Below, piece by piece: positions 1 to 7,838 of a stretch of DNA of 25,476 nucleotides (positions are counted from its first letter, which is position 1; each line of letters opens with the position of its first letter). The DNA is taken from positions 1-25,476 of IMG/VR virus record IMGVR_UViG_3300044646_000364, one strand, 5' to 3'. The translations under genes and the position numbers were made by a program. A model generated the notes under the pieces. It was given only the letters and a program-made list of their open reading frames with translations, did not search any database and was not told the DNA's origin. Origin of the DNA: a virus.

Positions 1-506
1 ACAGCCTTTCGTTCTTCCTCAAGCTGTCTACGCTCACCATCGAGCTTTCTTTTCTCTTGTAGGCCCTTTGTTACAGAACCCATTTCGATATACTTGATTA
101 GAGTATTATCAATGTTCTGTATTTGTTTTTCAACTAGAACCTTTGTATTTGTTCTAGATTCAATTGTATCATTAAGTGTTTGTAGTTCGGCACTAACATC
201 AGATGTCATTAGTGCTTGGGTCTCTAGGTGAGCCTTGGATAGGTAACCAAATATACCCATCGATGTGATAAACATCAATACAACTACAGCCACCGACAAA
301 TAGTACTTAATTAGCTTTGGTGCTTCTTCCCAGTTTCTGTATAGCCAACTAGCCGCTACAAGTTTACCAAGCTCAAGAGCTGAGCCCATTAGGACAACGG
401 AAAAAAACGCGCCACTAAAGATGGCTGCCAAGCCTACTATAGAATAGTAGCCAGCAACACCAGATAGAATTAGTGCAACAGCTAGGACTAGATAATCAAG
501 AAGCAT
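1..506 (-). CDS. Membrane protein with C-terminal coiled coil, 3' end cut by window edge
   Basis: The reading frame opens at an ATG at 506 and stays open to base 1, so about 168 residues are visible and the C-terminus is missing. Hydrophobic segments cover roughly residues 1-22, 25-42 and 70-90 (VAVVVLMFITSMGIFGYL), suggesting three membrane passes. From about residue 95 the protein turns polar and heptad-like, rich in E, K, Q and R, which suggests a coiled coil. It overlaps the upstream gene by 11 bases (stop at 496). Proteins of this type are common beside the polymerase in marine T4-like phages, where they are usually called hypothetical or structural. I assign no function. The gene and its topology are well supported; the role is unknown. 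Confidence 0.8.
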   Translation of the reverse strand, partial: MLLDYLVLAVALILSGVAGYYSIVGLAAIFSGAFFSVVLMGSALELGKLVAASWLYRNWEEAPKLIKYYLSVAVVVLMFITSMGIFGYLSKAHLETQALMTSDVSAELQTLNDTIESRTNTKVLVEKQIQNIDNTLIKYIEMGSVTKGLQEKRKLDGERRQLEEERKA

Positions 507-798
507 CTTTGGCTATTGTGAATAGCTTATCTAACTCAGCCTTGAATACTTTCATCTTATCAACTCTATTTGGCCAGTAGATATAGTTCTTGTTTGGGTT
601 AAGCATGAGGTTGTTGATAAGAGGAGTAATCATTTCCTGAATTTGAACAACAGTATCCTTATAGAGCTCAGCATTGGTGGCCTGCTCATCAAGGAGTTTT
701 GAAAGTTCTTCAGTTTCTTGTTCAGCCCCAGTTAGCTTCTTTAGCTCATCTTCATCAACTGCGCTGAAACCAAAATCAAAGTTATAACCTTTTTGCAT
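496..798 (-). CDS. Conserved T4-like phage protein downstream of gp43 (unknown function)
   Basis: A 100-residue acidic, soluble protein. I chose the ATG at 798 (MQKGYNFDFGF), four bases past the gp43 stop, over the ATG at 810, which would overlap gp43. The N-terminal pattern NFDFGFSAVDEDEL and the C-terminal NPNKNYIYWPNR recur, from memory, in a family of small proteins of marine T4-like phages encoded next to baseplate or polymerase genes. The middle (about residues 25-60) is predicted helical and rich in E, L and Q. It is probably co-transcribed with gp43 and overlaps the next membrane-protein gene by 11 bases. No catalytic motif is visible and the function is unknown. Confidence 0.75.
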   Translation of the reverse strand: MQKGYNFDFGFSAVDEDELKKLTGAEQETEELSKLLDEQATNAELYKDTVVQIQEMITPLINNLMLNPNKNYIYWPNRVDKMKVFKAELDKLFTIAKDAS

Positions 799-802
799 AT
801 AG

Positions 803-3349
803 TTACCCAAACATGTCTTCTAGTGTTAATTGTTTATTGCCAACTTCCCAACCAATGTTGTCAGTAATAGATTTCATTGGTTCAATATATGACTTCTCAA
901 ATTGAGTATCATGGTCAATATAGTCATTGATACCAAACTGCTTTGGCAACGCTCCAGGGGATGATATCACATTTGTTGAAAATGGATTAGGTGTTCTTAG
1001 ATAACAAAACTTAATCTTATCCCCGTCTTGAATCTTGTTGTGCTTCTTATCTAGACCAAACTTATTTATGTAAGCATTGTAGACAAGAGCGCCTCTAACA
1101 TGAATTGGAATGGCTTTGCCTCCAATCTTGTGTTTGGTTACACCTTGGCAACTTCTAGGGAATGCAACATCTTCGAATGGTAATGTGTCAAATTCTTGTT
1201 TGAAATCCTCTACAAACCTAGCAAAATCATCCTTGGTGCCATTCATAATAATGTCAAGCGACTTCTTAATTGCTTCCTTAATCTTTGCTGGGGTAGAGGA
1301 CTTAACAGCCTCGATACCTTTCATCTTTAGCTTTGGATGCTCATACTGAACACCTTCTTCGTTAAAGACATTGAGAATGTATCTCTTCTTTGCAACCCAG
1401 ATACCCTTATCAGCAATTGACTCTCGCTTCATTTGCATACGCTGACTATGGATTAGCATATGGTTGGCAAGGTCATCATAACTCTTCTCAATGAATGGCT
1501 GGAAGACCTCATCACATGCCTTATCAAGCATACGAATAATCTTCTCGCGCTCAGGCAACTTACCACTATACACCTTCTCTACAAACTTATCTAGAGTGAT
1601 ATACAACGAGTCGGTATCTACAGCGATGACATAATCAACATTGTTAGTCTTGAGAGTCTTATTCAAGAACTCATTCATTCTATCTTGCATCCACCGAATC
1701 GATACCTGGCCAGATAATGTAATAGCCTCAGCCAGTTCAGTATCAAAGAATCTAAAGTAGATATTAGACAAAGCACCATAACAACTATTCAGCTGAATCT
1801 TCTTTGCCATCTGCATATTGTTATACTGGATGTACTTCTTCTCGTCCTCATGGTCTTTCGATACCTCAAACTTCTGCTTCGCTTCAAGCATCAGCTTCTT
1901 ATATCGCTTTCTATCGGCAAAGACCTTTTCCATTAGTGCTGGTAGGAATCCCAACTTATCCTTTCTATACATTGTACCATTAGCACAGAGTGTATAGTCA
2001 AGACTCTTGGCTTCGTCCTTATGCATTTGGAATACACCAGCATTGTCTAAACAATCTTCTGGTGTAAGGTCAACCTTTGACATCTTTGTATCAGGTGAGA
2101 TATTGTACTGCATGATCAAAGATGGGTATAGTGAAGTCAAGTCAAACGAGACAACATACTTATACATGCCAGGCTTGGGGTCCTTAACATAGGCACCCTT
2201 AATAGGTTGGTCCTTTTCTTCTCTAACCTTTTCTAGTTCTTCACCAGTCTTTGAAAGAGGAACAACGATATTACTATCAATCAGGTAGTTGTGGATGATC
2301 ATATCCCACATGCGTACAGTCTTTAGTGTATCAATGTAATCGACCTTCGCATCATATGCAATAGCAAGAACCTGATCGATAAGTTTCATCTTATCATCGA
2401 GCTTTGATACAAGAGTAACGTCGTGGATATTATACTCAATGAACTTTTGGAAGTCGTTCTTATAGAGACCAAACAAACTTTCGTATTCAGAGTAATCAAT
2501 CTTCTTCTCACCAAGCTCAAGGTGAGCAATATGGTTAAGAGAATAGCTTTCTGTATCGGAATAGGTAAACTTTCTATACAACTGAAGATAGTCAAGTACA
2601 GAAATGCCTCTTAGAGTCTTGGCCTTCATTACCTTGCCAGACCCTCTCATAATAATCTCTCTATCATCGATTACTTTCCAGGGAGAAAGTTTCTTTGACA
2701 TCTTACCTTCGTCATTGAATACTCTATCAATTCTATTGACGAGATAGGGAATATCGAACCCCTCTACGTTCCATCCTGTAACAATATCAGGGTCAACAAG
2801 AGGCGAGTCCCAAAGGGTTAGGAACTTCATAATCAAGTCGCGCTCGTTCTTACACTTAGCGTACATGATGTTGTCAGCAGAAGGAGTATAGTCACCACAA
2901 CCAAAGGTATAGTACCTATCCTTTACCTTGATAGTAATAGCAGTTAGTGCCTTATCAGCCTCATCGATGTTAGGGAATCCTTCATCAGCGGCGACCTCGA
3001 TATCGAGGTGGACGATGTTCATAATTGAAGCATCGTATTGAATCTCACCAGGATAGTATTCGTGGATGAATGGATAGATCAGGGAGTTCTTTGCTGTCAT
3101 TCCATATAGCTTGATTCCCTCGACTCCATCATACATCTTAATGTAATCCATCATATCATTGATGGATTCAAAGTCCTTCCGATCAGCTGGATAGCCATCA
3201 ATCGTCTTATAGGGAGCATTAGGATTGCTCGAGCGTTGGAAGCAGAAAGGTTGGTATGGGACGTCGGTATGGACCCTGCGGCCATCCTCATAGCCACGAA
3301 GAAGGATCTTATTCCCTCGGATGCTTACATTTGTATAGAACTTGCTCAT
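803..3349 (-). CDS. 43: DNA polymerase gp43, family B
   Basis: Replicative DNA polymerase with 3'-5' proofreading, 848 residues against about 898 in T4. The exonuclease carries Exo I (D116, E118 in HLDIEVA), Exo II (NVEGFDIPY, D199) and Exo III (YNIHD, Y306/D310). The polymerase carries motif A (SFDLTSLYPS, D403), motif B (K516 to YG at 524-525) and motif C (VDTDS, D578 and D580). All catalytic residues are present, so the enzyme should be active. The C-terminus QLTLEDMFG resembles a clamp-binding peptide and should tether the enzyme to gp45. It has its own sigma70-like promoter in the 64-base gap upstream and is followed directly by a small conserved gene. Confidence 0.98.
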   Translation of the reverse strand: MSKFYTNVSIRGNKILLRGYEDGRRVHTDVPYQPFCFQRSSNPNAPYKTIDGYPADRKDFESINDMMDYIKMYDGVEGIKLYGMTAKNSLIYPFIHEYYPGEIQYDASIMNIVHLDIEVAADEGFPNIDEADKALTAITIKVKDRYYTFGCGDYTPSADNIMYAKCKNERDLIMKFLTLWDSPLVDPDIVTGWNVEGFDIPYLVNRIDRVFNDEGKMSKKLSPWKVIDDREIIMRGSGKVMKAKTLRGISVLDYLQLYRKFTYSDTESYSLNHIAHLELGEKKIDYSEYESLFGLYKNDFQKFIEYNIHDVTLVSKLDDKMKLIDQVLAIAYDAKVDYIDTLKTVRMWDMIIHNYLIDSNIVVPLSKTGEELEKVREEKDQPIKGAYVKDPKPGMYKYVVSFDLTSLYPSLIMQYNISPDTKMSKVDLTPEDCLDNAGVFQMHKDEAKSLDYTLCANGTMYRKDKLGFLPALMEKVFADRKRYKKLMLEAKQKFEVSKDHEDEKKYIQYNNMQMAKKIQLNSCYGALSNIYFRFFDTELAEAITLSGQVSIRWMQDRMNEFLNKTLKTNNVDYVIAVDTDSLYITLDKFVEKVYSGKLPEREKIIRMLDKACDEVFQPFIEKSYDDLANHMLIHSQRMQMKRESIADKGIWVAKKRYILNVFNEEGVQYEHPKLKMKGIEAVKSSTPAKIKEAIKKSLDIIMNGTKDDFARFVEDFKQEFDTLPFEDVAFPRSCQGVTKHKIGGKAIPIHVRGALVYNAYINKFGLDKKHNKIQDGDKIKFCYLRTPNPFSTNVISSPGALPKQFGINDYIDHDTQFEKSYIEPMKSITDNIGWEVGNKQLTLEDMFG

Positions 3350-3388
3350 TCTGTTACTATTCTACGCCATTTTCCATGCAAAGATTAT

Positions 3389-3417
3389 ATTATATAACAA
3401 AAAGGACCAGGTGTCAA
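3389..3417 (-). promoter_or_regulatory. Sigma70-type promoter for gp43
   Basis: On the minus strand, TTGACA (3417-3412) is followed by exactly 17 bases and then TATAAT (3394-3389). Both hexamers match the bacterial consensus fully. The -35 box overlaps the TGA stop of the upstream glycosyltransferase gene. The gp43 start is about 40 bases downstream of the -10 box. This would let polymerase be transcribed early by host RNA polymerase, independently of the accessory genes upstream. Confidence 0.8.
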
Positions 3418-4433
3418 CTATCAATATAACTAACGAATTGTCTAGCAGATGATTGCCATGAGATGTTCTGAACGGATTCGAAGGTTCGTTCTCTATCAAT
3501 GTTTAGCGAGTTTATTACTGCATCTTCCAAATCATCGCTAACGTATCCATTGACACCATTAATGATCTGGTCAATTGGACCAGTAACAGGGTAACCAGCA
3601 ACAGGGGTACCACAGGCCATACTTTCTAGGATAGTTATTCCAAACGTATCTACTTTACTTGGAAATACGCAAACATCAGCTGACTGGTAAAAGTAAGCAA
3701 GTTCTTTTCCAAACTTATACCCAACAAATCTTACGGATGGATACATCTTTTCTAGCTTTGATCTATATGGTCCGTCACCGACCACGATCTTTATTGCACC
3801 ACCGATCTCCACCCTGCAAAAATCATCTATATTCTTTTCCTTGCTGACTCTACCAACATAAAGTAAAACTATCTCAGAAGACTTTTTGTCTTTATATTTG
3901 AAGCAACTATCATACCCCTTACCAAGTACAACTGAATTCCATTGCTTATTTTCTTCAGCATTGGATGTTGAAGAACACATAACAACTTGTGAATTTTTAT
4001 GGAACCAATCAAAGTACCATTTAGTTGTCCATGTAGGCAGCCCAACTATCTGTTGAATAAACTCTGGAAACTTTGTGTGGTATGCTGATGTGTATTGATA
4101 CTTTAGTGATGTGAGAGCACGACGTGCTCTAAAACCAAGAGAACCTTCTGTTGCAATATGGAACTTGACATTATATCCTTTCATGTTCCAATCATACTTC
4201 CTCATCTTCAACATATTCCTCATTTTTGTATAAGAACATATTGCCCATGGTATAGATTTGTAAAATGGGATTGATACACATGTGAATAATCCTGGATGAA
4301 TAACATCAACAGAATACCCCTCCGGAAGGTTACTGATGATATTCTTATAGGTGGTCACTACACCACTTACCTGAGGTTCCCAGGCATCTGTTATTAAGAT
4401 GATTTTTGTTCTAGCCAATTTAGTATTTCCCAT
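3414..4433 (-). CDS. agt: GT4 glycosyltransferase, Agt-like (diacylglycerol glycosyltransferase candidate)
   Basis: A 339-residue GT-B fold glycosyltransferase of family GT4. The N-terminal domain opens with ITDAWEPQVSGVV, the usual acceptor-side glycine-rich start, and contains HIATEGSLGFRARR and AYHTKFPEFI. The C-terminal donor domain has LLYVGRVSKEKN, VGDGP and SKVDTFGITILESMACG (the E-x7-E site in its D-x7-E form), followed by PVAGYPVTGP. These patterns match the alpha-mannosyltransferase-like subgroup that includes bacterial Agt, which adds a sugar to diacylglycerol to make phosphorus-free glycolipids. The start overlaps the metallophosphoesterase gene by 40 bases, so the two are translationally coupled. 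This is the gene order known from marine plcP-agt operons. The family call is firm; the lipid role rests on the pairing. It could instead glycosylate another acceptor. Confidence 0.75.
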   Translation of the reverse strand: MGNTKLARTKIILITDAWEPQVSGVVTTYKNIISNLPEGYSVDVIHPGLFTCVSIPFYKSIPWAICSYTKMRNMLKMRKYDWNMKGYNVKFHIATEGSLGFRARRALTSLKYQYTSAYHTKFPEFIQQIVGLPTWTTKWYFDWFHKNSQVVMCSSTSNAEENKQWNSVVLGKGYDSCFKYKDKKSSEIVLLYVGRVSKEKNIDDFCRVEIGGAIKIVVGDGPYRSKLEKMYPSVRFVGYKFGKELAYFYQSADVCVFPSKVDTFGITILESMACGTPVAGYPVTGPIDQIINGVNGYVSDDLEDAVINSLNIDRERTFESVQNISWQSSARQFVSYIDS

Positions 4434-5146
4434 CTACCATCGTGGCGCTCGACAAGCGCTGTGCAACTTTCTACCCAGTCCCCATCGTTCATGTACTCTA
4501 TACCATTGACTTCTTTGATTACTGCTTTGTGGATATGGCCACATATCACACCATCAGCTTTTTGTTTATGGCAGTATTCAGTTATTAGTCGTTCAAAGTC
4601 CCCAAGATAAGAAACAGCTTCCTTTGTTTTATTCTTAAGGTAGGCACTTAAGCTCCAATGTGGTAGACCAAGCATATTCCTCACTTTACTAACTAACATG
4701 TTAACATCTAGTAGTACATTGTATAGAATATCACCAATGTGATATAGCCAACTTAACTTGGTTCTAAGAACACCATCAAACATGTCGCCATGGATCACCA
4801 TATAGACTTTACCATTGACACCTTGATGTCTACACTGGTTCACAAGATCAATGTTGCCAAAATGTATATCAAATGGCAATAGATCCCTCAGAGAATCATC
4901 ATGATTGCCGACAACATATATTACTTTAGTATCTCTCTTGGCTGCAGTTAGTATTCGTCTGATTACATTGGTGTGGGATTGAGGCCAGTAAAACTTTCTT
5001 CGTAGTCTCCAGCCATCAATGATATCGCCAACAAGATATAACTGCTCACTTGTATTGTGCTTAAGAAAGTCACACAAGAGATCAGCTTTGCAGCCCTTTG
5101 ACCCCAAATGGATATCTGATATAAAAATAGATTTATAGTGGGTCAT
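4394..5146 (-). CDS. plcP: Calcineurin-like metallophosphoesterase, PlcP/LpxH-like
   Basis: A 250-residue two-metal phosphoesterase of the UDP-2,3-diacylglucosamine hydrolase-like group (COG2908). Metal ligands are all present: D11-x-H13, GD at 40-41, GNHD at 80-83, H119 in VIHGD, and GHIH at 203-206. The segment WRLRRKFYWPQSH is typical of this group. In marine bacteria a member called PlcP hydrolyses membrane phospholipids to diacylglycerol and a phosphorylated headgroup under phosphate limitation, and it is encoded beside Agt. Here the next gene is exactly such a GT4 enzyme, overlapping by 40 bases. No signal peptide is visible, so it should act at the cytoplasmic face of the membrane. A true LpxH activity on lipid A precursors cannot be excluded from sequence alone. 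Confidence 0.75.
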   Translation of the reverse strand: MTHYKSIFISDIHLGSKGCKADLLCDFLKHNTSEQLYLVGDIIDGWRLRRKFYWPQSHTNVIRRILTAAKRDTKVIYVVGNHDDSLRDLLPFDIHFGNIDLVNQCRHQGVNGKVYMVIHGDMFDGVLRTKLSWLYHIGDILYNVLLDVNMLVSKVRNMLGLPHWSLSAYLKNKTKEAVSYLGDFERLITEYCHKQKADGVICGHIHKAVIKEVNGIEYMNDGDWVESCTALVERHDGRWEILNWLEQKSS

Positions 5147-5214
5147 AGTAGTCTCTGCTAGTATAGAAGTATTTAACCCAACTATCAGCAGTTTAATAAA
5201 AACTTAATATAAGA

Positions 5215-5234
5215 AGGGGGAGTTGCCTCCCCCT
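5215..5234 (-). terminator. GNRA-capped hairpin downstream of hsp20
   Basis: The minus-strand RNA folds as AGGGGGAG, loop GCAA, CUCCCCCU: eight perfect base pairs closed by a GNRA-type tetraloop. It starts 8 bases after the hsp20 stop. A broken U-rich stretch (UCUUAUAUUAAGUUUUU) follows. It probably ends or stabilises the hsp20 transcript. Confidence 0.7.
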
Positions 5235-5241
5235 CCTTTGG

Positions 5242-5724
5242 TTACTTCTCTTCTACAAGTAACTCAGCCTTTTGTTCGATTGTCTTTTTACCAATTGGAA
5301 CCTTTCTAGGCTTTTGCTCTTCAGGGATTACATTCTCTAATTTAATTGTCAAGATACCATTATCTAACTGAACATCACGAACAACAATAGTATCAGCAAG
5401 AACAAACTCACGAGCAAATGAGCGTCCTGCAATACCCTTCACAATATACTCTCTTTCATCCCTTTCTGGCTTCATACCAACAACAGAAAGACGATTCTTA
5501 GAGGAAACGATTTCTAGATCTGCTTCGCTGAAACCAGCTACAGCCATTTCTAGCTCGTACGTGTAATCATCTTTCTTGATGAGTGAGTATGGAGGGAAGT
5601 TGTCGTTGCACTTGGCGATGGTAGCAGCATGCTGTAGAATATCAAATGCTCTATCAAAGCCGACTGAGTTGTGCCACGTGATGCGATCAAATTGATCGAT
5701 TAGACTTAGAGTGCTTCTAGTCAT
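5242..5724 (-). CDS. hsp20: Small heat-shock protein Hsp20
   Basis: An ATP-independent chaperone with an alpha-crystallin domain, about 160 residues. I chose the ATG at 5724 because AAGGAGA lies 6 bases upstream; the ATG at 5775 has no such site. The alpha-crystallin domain runs from about YSLIKKDDYTYELEM to the NGILTIKL motif, and the C-terminal tail has the I/V-x-I/V anchor (RKVPI). Hsp20 genes are widespread in marine T4-like phages; a link to virion protein folding or assembly is suspected but not proved here. A perfect late promoter lies 61 bases upstream and a strong hairpin follows, so this gene is probably a separate late transcription unit within an otherwise early/middle region. Confidence 0.95.
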   Translation of the reverse strand: MTRSTLSLIDQFDRITWHNSVGFDRAFDILQHAATIAKCNDNFPPYSLIKKDDYTYELEMAVAGFSEADLEIVSSKNRLSVVGMKPERDEREYIVKGIAGRSFAREFVLADTIVVRDVQLDNGILTIKLENVIPEEQKPRKVPIGKKTIEQKAELLVEEK

Positions 5725-5784
5725 AGTTATCTCCTTATTAAGCGAGTTAATGTTTACGTAGGCCCAATATGGCACCTACAATTT

Positions 5785-5792
5785 TATTTATA
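5785..5792 (-). promoter_or_regulatory. T4-type late promoter for hsp20
   Basis: The minus strand reads TATAAATA at 5792-5785, the exact T4 late-promoter -10 element read by a gp55-type sigma factor, which this phage encodes (23748-24317). It was the only perfect match I found by eye on the coding strand. The leader to the hsp20 start is about 55-60 bases and contains a short inverted repeat (GTAGG...CCTAC). Confidence 0.75.
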
Positions 5793-5801
5793 TAAACTTG
5801 C

Positions 5802-7256
5802 TTACAAAAATAGACTACGTCTTAAAATTTTGCCTGTAGAGTTTCTGGGAATACTATCGACATAGAATATTTTTTTTGGTATTTTGTATGGTGTAAGATT
5901 ATCCCTACAATATTGGATTGGATCTACTATTGGTGTGCCAACAATAAACGCAGCAACAATCTCTCCTCTGTTATCATCCGCTAGACCTATAACTGCTGAT
6001 TCCTCAACGCCGGGGCACTCATTAATAATATTTTCAATCTCTTCAGGATATATGTTTGTGCCACCAGATATGATAACATCATCAGCACGGCCAACAAAGT
6101 GTAGATAGTTCTCCTCATCCACATACCCAAGATCACCTGTAGCAATCATTTGTGTTTCTGCGTTGGCGTTGTTGGTGTCGGTGTACCCAGAAAACATTGT
6201 CATAGTTTTGGCATGTATCTCACCAACTTCAAGTGGCTTACATTCAATACCATTGTTAATAACTTTAATTGTTGACCCTATAACGGTTCTTCCAACTGTA
6301 GCTCGATGCATATACTTTTGGGATGGTCTGAGTAAAGTTATAGGACCGCATTCAGTAGAAGCATAAAGATCATAAACTATATCACCAAAGAAATTAATTG
6401 CCTTACCCTTAAGCAAAGGGGGGAACGTTGTGCTACCAACTACAATACTAGTCAGTGAACTTACATCGTATCTATGGGATGTAATATCACGAAGAATTAA
6501 TCTAAGTATAGATGGAACAACTAGCATGCATGTTACTTTTTCTTGCTCAATTGTCCTCATTATAGTCCTTGGGTTAATGCCTGTTGCTATTACAACTGTA
6601 CCCCCATTGTTTAGAGTTGCAATAGCAGTTCCATTGCCCCCAGCATTAGAAAATGATGCTATGGATAACATCACATCATACTCTTTCATACAATTCCAAT
6701 CAATCGGCATCAGATATGAGGTCATTGATCTTGACCTATGTGATATCAACATTCCCTTTGGCTTATTGGTAGTTCCAGAAGAATATACAATGTTAAATAT
6801 TGCAGAGTCTTTAAAGTCTGGATAATGCTCTATTGGTTTGTAATACTTCACCCACTCTTCGTACTTGCTGCCAAAGATTATTATTAGATCACAATGCTGT
6901 CCATATTCTTCTTTATAGAGGTCGTTGTCAATGAATAGAACGCGGGCCTTGCAATCCTTCAAACATTCAATGACTTCTCTTGCAACCCATTTAGGGTTAA
7001 TTGTTACAACAGGTACACCAACATCAGCAAGCCCCAATAATACCTCAAGATATTCAATACTATTATTTCCAACAATAGCAACATTACCCTGAAACCTGAT
7101 GTCCGTGAATGCAGCCTGGGACACACACCTCATGTTATCCGTTAGTTGTTTATAGGTAACAGAACGATCCCCATGTCGGACTGCCACTTTGTGGGGCGTC
7201 CGAGATGAGGATGAATGAATTCCGTTTGTTACTTTAAGTGGTATTAGACCATGCAT
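5802..7256 (-). CDS. AMP-binding acyl-CoA synthetase / ANL-superfamily ligase
   Basis: A complete 484-residue adenylate-forming enzyme that would activate a carboxylic acid with ATP and probably transfer it to CoA. The family core motifs are intact: YSSGTTNKPKG (158-168, P-loop), YASTECG (298-304), TGDLG (373-377), GRADD followed by SGGTNIYPEEIE (389-409), and the C-terminal catalytic lysine K476 in PRNSTGKILRR. The length is typical of a short-to-medium acyl-CoA or fatty-acid ligase. No carrier domain is fused, so it is not a peptide synthetase module. The substrate cannot be read from sequence. It lies upstream of hsp20 and the lipid cassette, transcribed in the same direction. Such ligases are unusual in tailed phages and this one looks acquired from a bacterial host. 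Confidence 0.93.
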   Translation of the reverse strand: MHGLIPLKVTNGIHSSSSRTPHKVAVRHGDRSVTYKQLTDNMRCVSQAAFTDIRFQGNVAIVGNNSIEYLEVLLGLADVGVPVVTINPKWVAREVIECLKDCKARVLFIDNDLYKEEYGQHCDLIIIFGSKYEEWVKYYKPIEHYPDFKDSAIFNIVYSSGTTNKPKGMLISHRSRSMTSYLMPIDWNCMKEYDVMLSIASFSNAGGNGTAIATLNNGGTVVIATGINPRTIMRTIEQEKVTCMLVVPSILRLILRDITSHRYDVSSLTSIVVGSTTFPPLLKGKAINFFGDIVYDLYASTECGPITLLRPSQKYMHRATVGRTVIGSTIKVINNGIECKPLEVGEIHAKTMTMFSGYTDTNNANAETQMIATGDLGYVDEENYLHFVGRADDVIISGGTNIYPEEIENIINECPGVEESAVIGLADDNRGEIVAAFIVGTPIVDPIQYCRDNLTPYKIPKKIFYVDSIPRNSTGKILRRSLFL

Positions 7257-7296
7257 TTAGCTACCTGTTATCAATTCTAGTTTGCCATAGCTGTAA

Positions 7297-7542
7297 TTAG
7301 CCAACTTTATTGCCCTCACCAGCCAGAATGTAACTATACACAGGCCAGGTTGCCATGTCCTTTCGCTTTGCACTTTGCACTTCGCGAATGAACGTATCCT
7401 TCTTGGCTCGCGAGCTCACACCCTTGTTAATCAACTCAATGCAGAATACTTTCAGCTCGTCAAGCGATACATCTGGACTAGCAACCATTTCGCCAAGAAG
7501 CTTTTTAAAGTCTTCGCCAATCTGTTCGTGCTTAACTTTCAT
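7297..7542 (-). CDS. Small hypothetical protein (81 aa)
   Basis: A predicted all-helical soluble protein with no recognised domain. Its start shares one base with the upstream stop (TAATG at 7540-7544), a translational coupling arrangement that supports both genes. It is charged, with a lysine/arginine stretch in the middle (SSRAKKDTFIREVQSAKRKD). It ends 40 bases before the acyl-ligase gene. Function unknown. Confidence 0.65.
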   Translation of the reverse strand: MKVKHEQIGEDFKKLLGEMVASPDVSLDELKVFCIELINKGVSSRAKKDTFIREVQSAKRKDMATWPVYSYILAGEGNKVG

Positions 7543-7754
7543 TACGCTACATCCTTTGATTCTTGAAAATACATCCGGTCGCCAACAGTGAGTAGAAGGT
7601 TACGTGCTCGCTCAATCCGCTCAACTAGATCATACACATCCTGCGATGATAGGTTCGTACCCTCATTCGCCATCACAGTGCTAACCATCGATACAATATC
7701 ATTCGCCTCGTTGAAAAACTGTTCAGTCTGTGTTGGATCAAACTTTCTATACAT
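7542..7754 (-). CDS. Small hypothetical protein (70 aa)
   Basis: I chose the ATG at 7754 (MYRKFDPTQTEQ) because a GAGG site lies 7 bases upstream; the longer frame from 7808 would start inside the preceding hairpin. The product is helical and acidic (FFNEANDIVSMVSTVMANEG, then a leucine/arginine-rich segment). No domain was recognised. The ribosome binding site directly follows the U-rich tail of the terminator-like hairpin at 7765-7831, so expression may depend on read-through. Confidence 0.65.
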   Translation of the reverse strand: MYRKFDPTQTEQFFNEANDIVSMVSTVMANEGTNLSSQDVYDLVERIERARNLLLTVGDRMYFQESKDVA

Positions 7755-7764
7755 AACTACCTCA

Positions 7765-7831
7765 AGAAAAGAGGAGGCCGACATTACGTGGGGAGTTACA
7801 CAAGGCAACTTCAGCCAGGTTGTCGGCCTCC
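7765..7831 (-). terminator. Terminator-like hairpin after the 159-aa basic protein gene
   Basis: An 11-base-pair perfect stem (7773-7783 with 7821-7831, GGAGGCCGACA and its complement) with a 37-base loop. On the minus strand it is followed by TCTTTTCTT. It begins 8 bases after the stop of the upstream gene. The loop is long for a simple terminator and contains a smaller GGC/GCC pairing, so it may instead be a processing or regulatory structure. Confidence 0.6.
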
Positions 7832-7838
7832 AATAACA

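Noticed and set aside
4394-5146. Assignment as a lipid A enzyme (LpxH)
   Set aside because: The motifs are shared with LpxH, but the overlap with an Agt-like glycosyltransferase favours the PlcP role; kept as an alternative only.
5160-5188. CTGATA-N17-TATACT upstream of the metallophosphoesterase gene
   Set aside because: The -35 box has only four matches and the start codon would fall within about 7 bases of the transcript start.
6430-6825. 131-codon open frame on the plus strand opposite the acyl-ligase gene
   Set aside because: It lies wholly within a gene with intact family motifs on the other strand, has no ribosome binding site and no recognisable domain.
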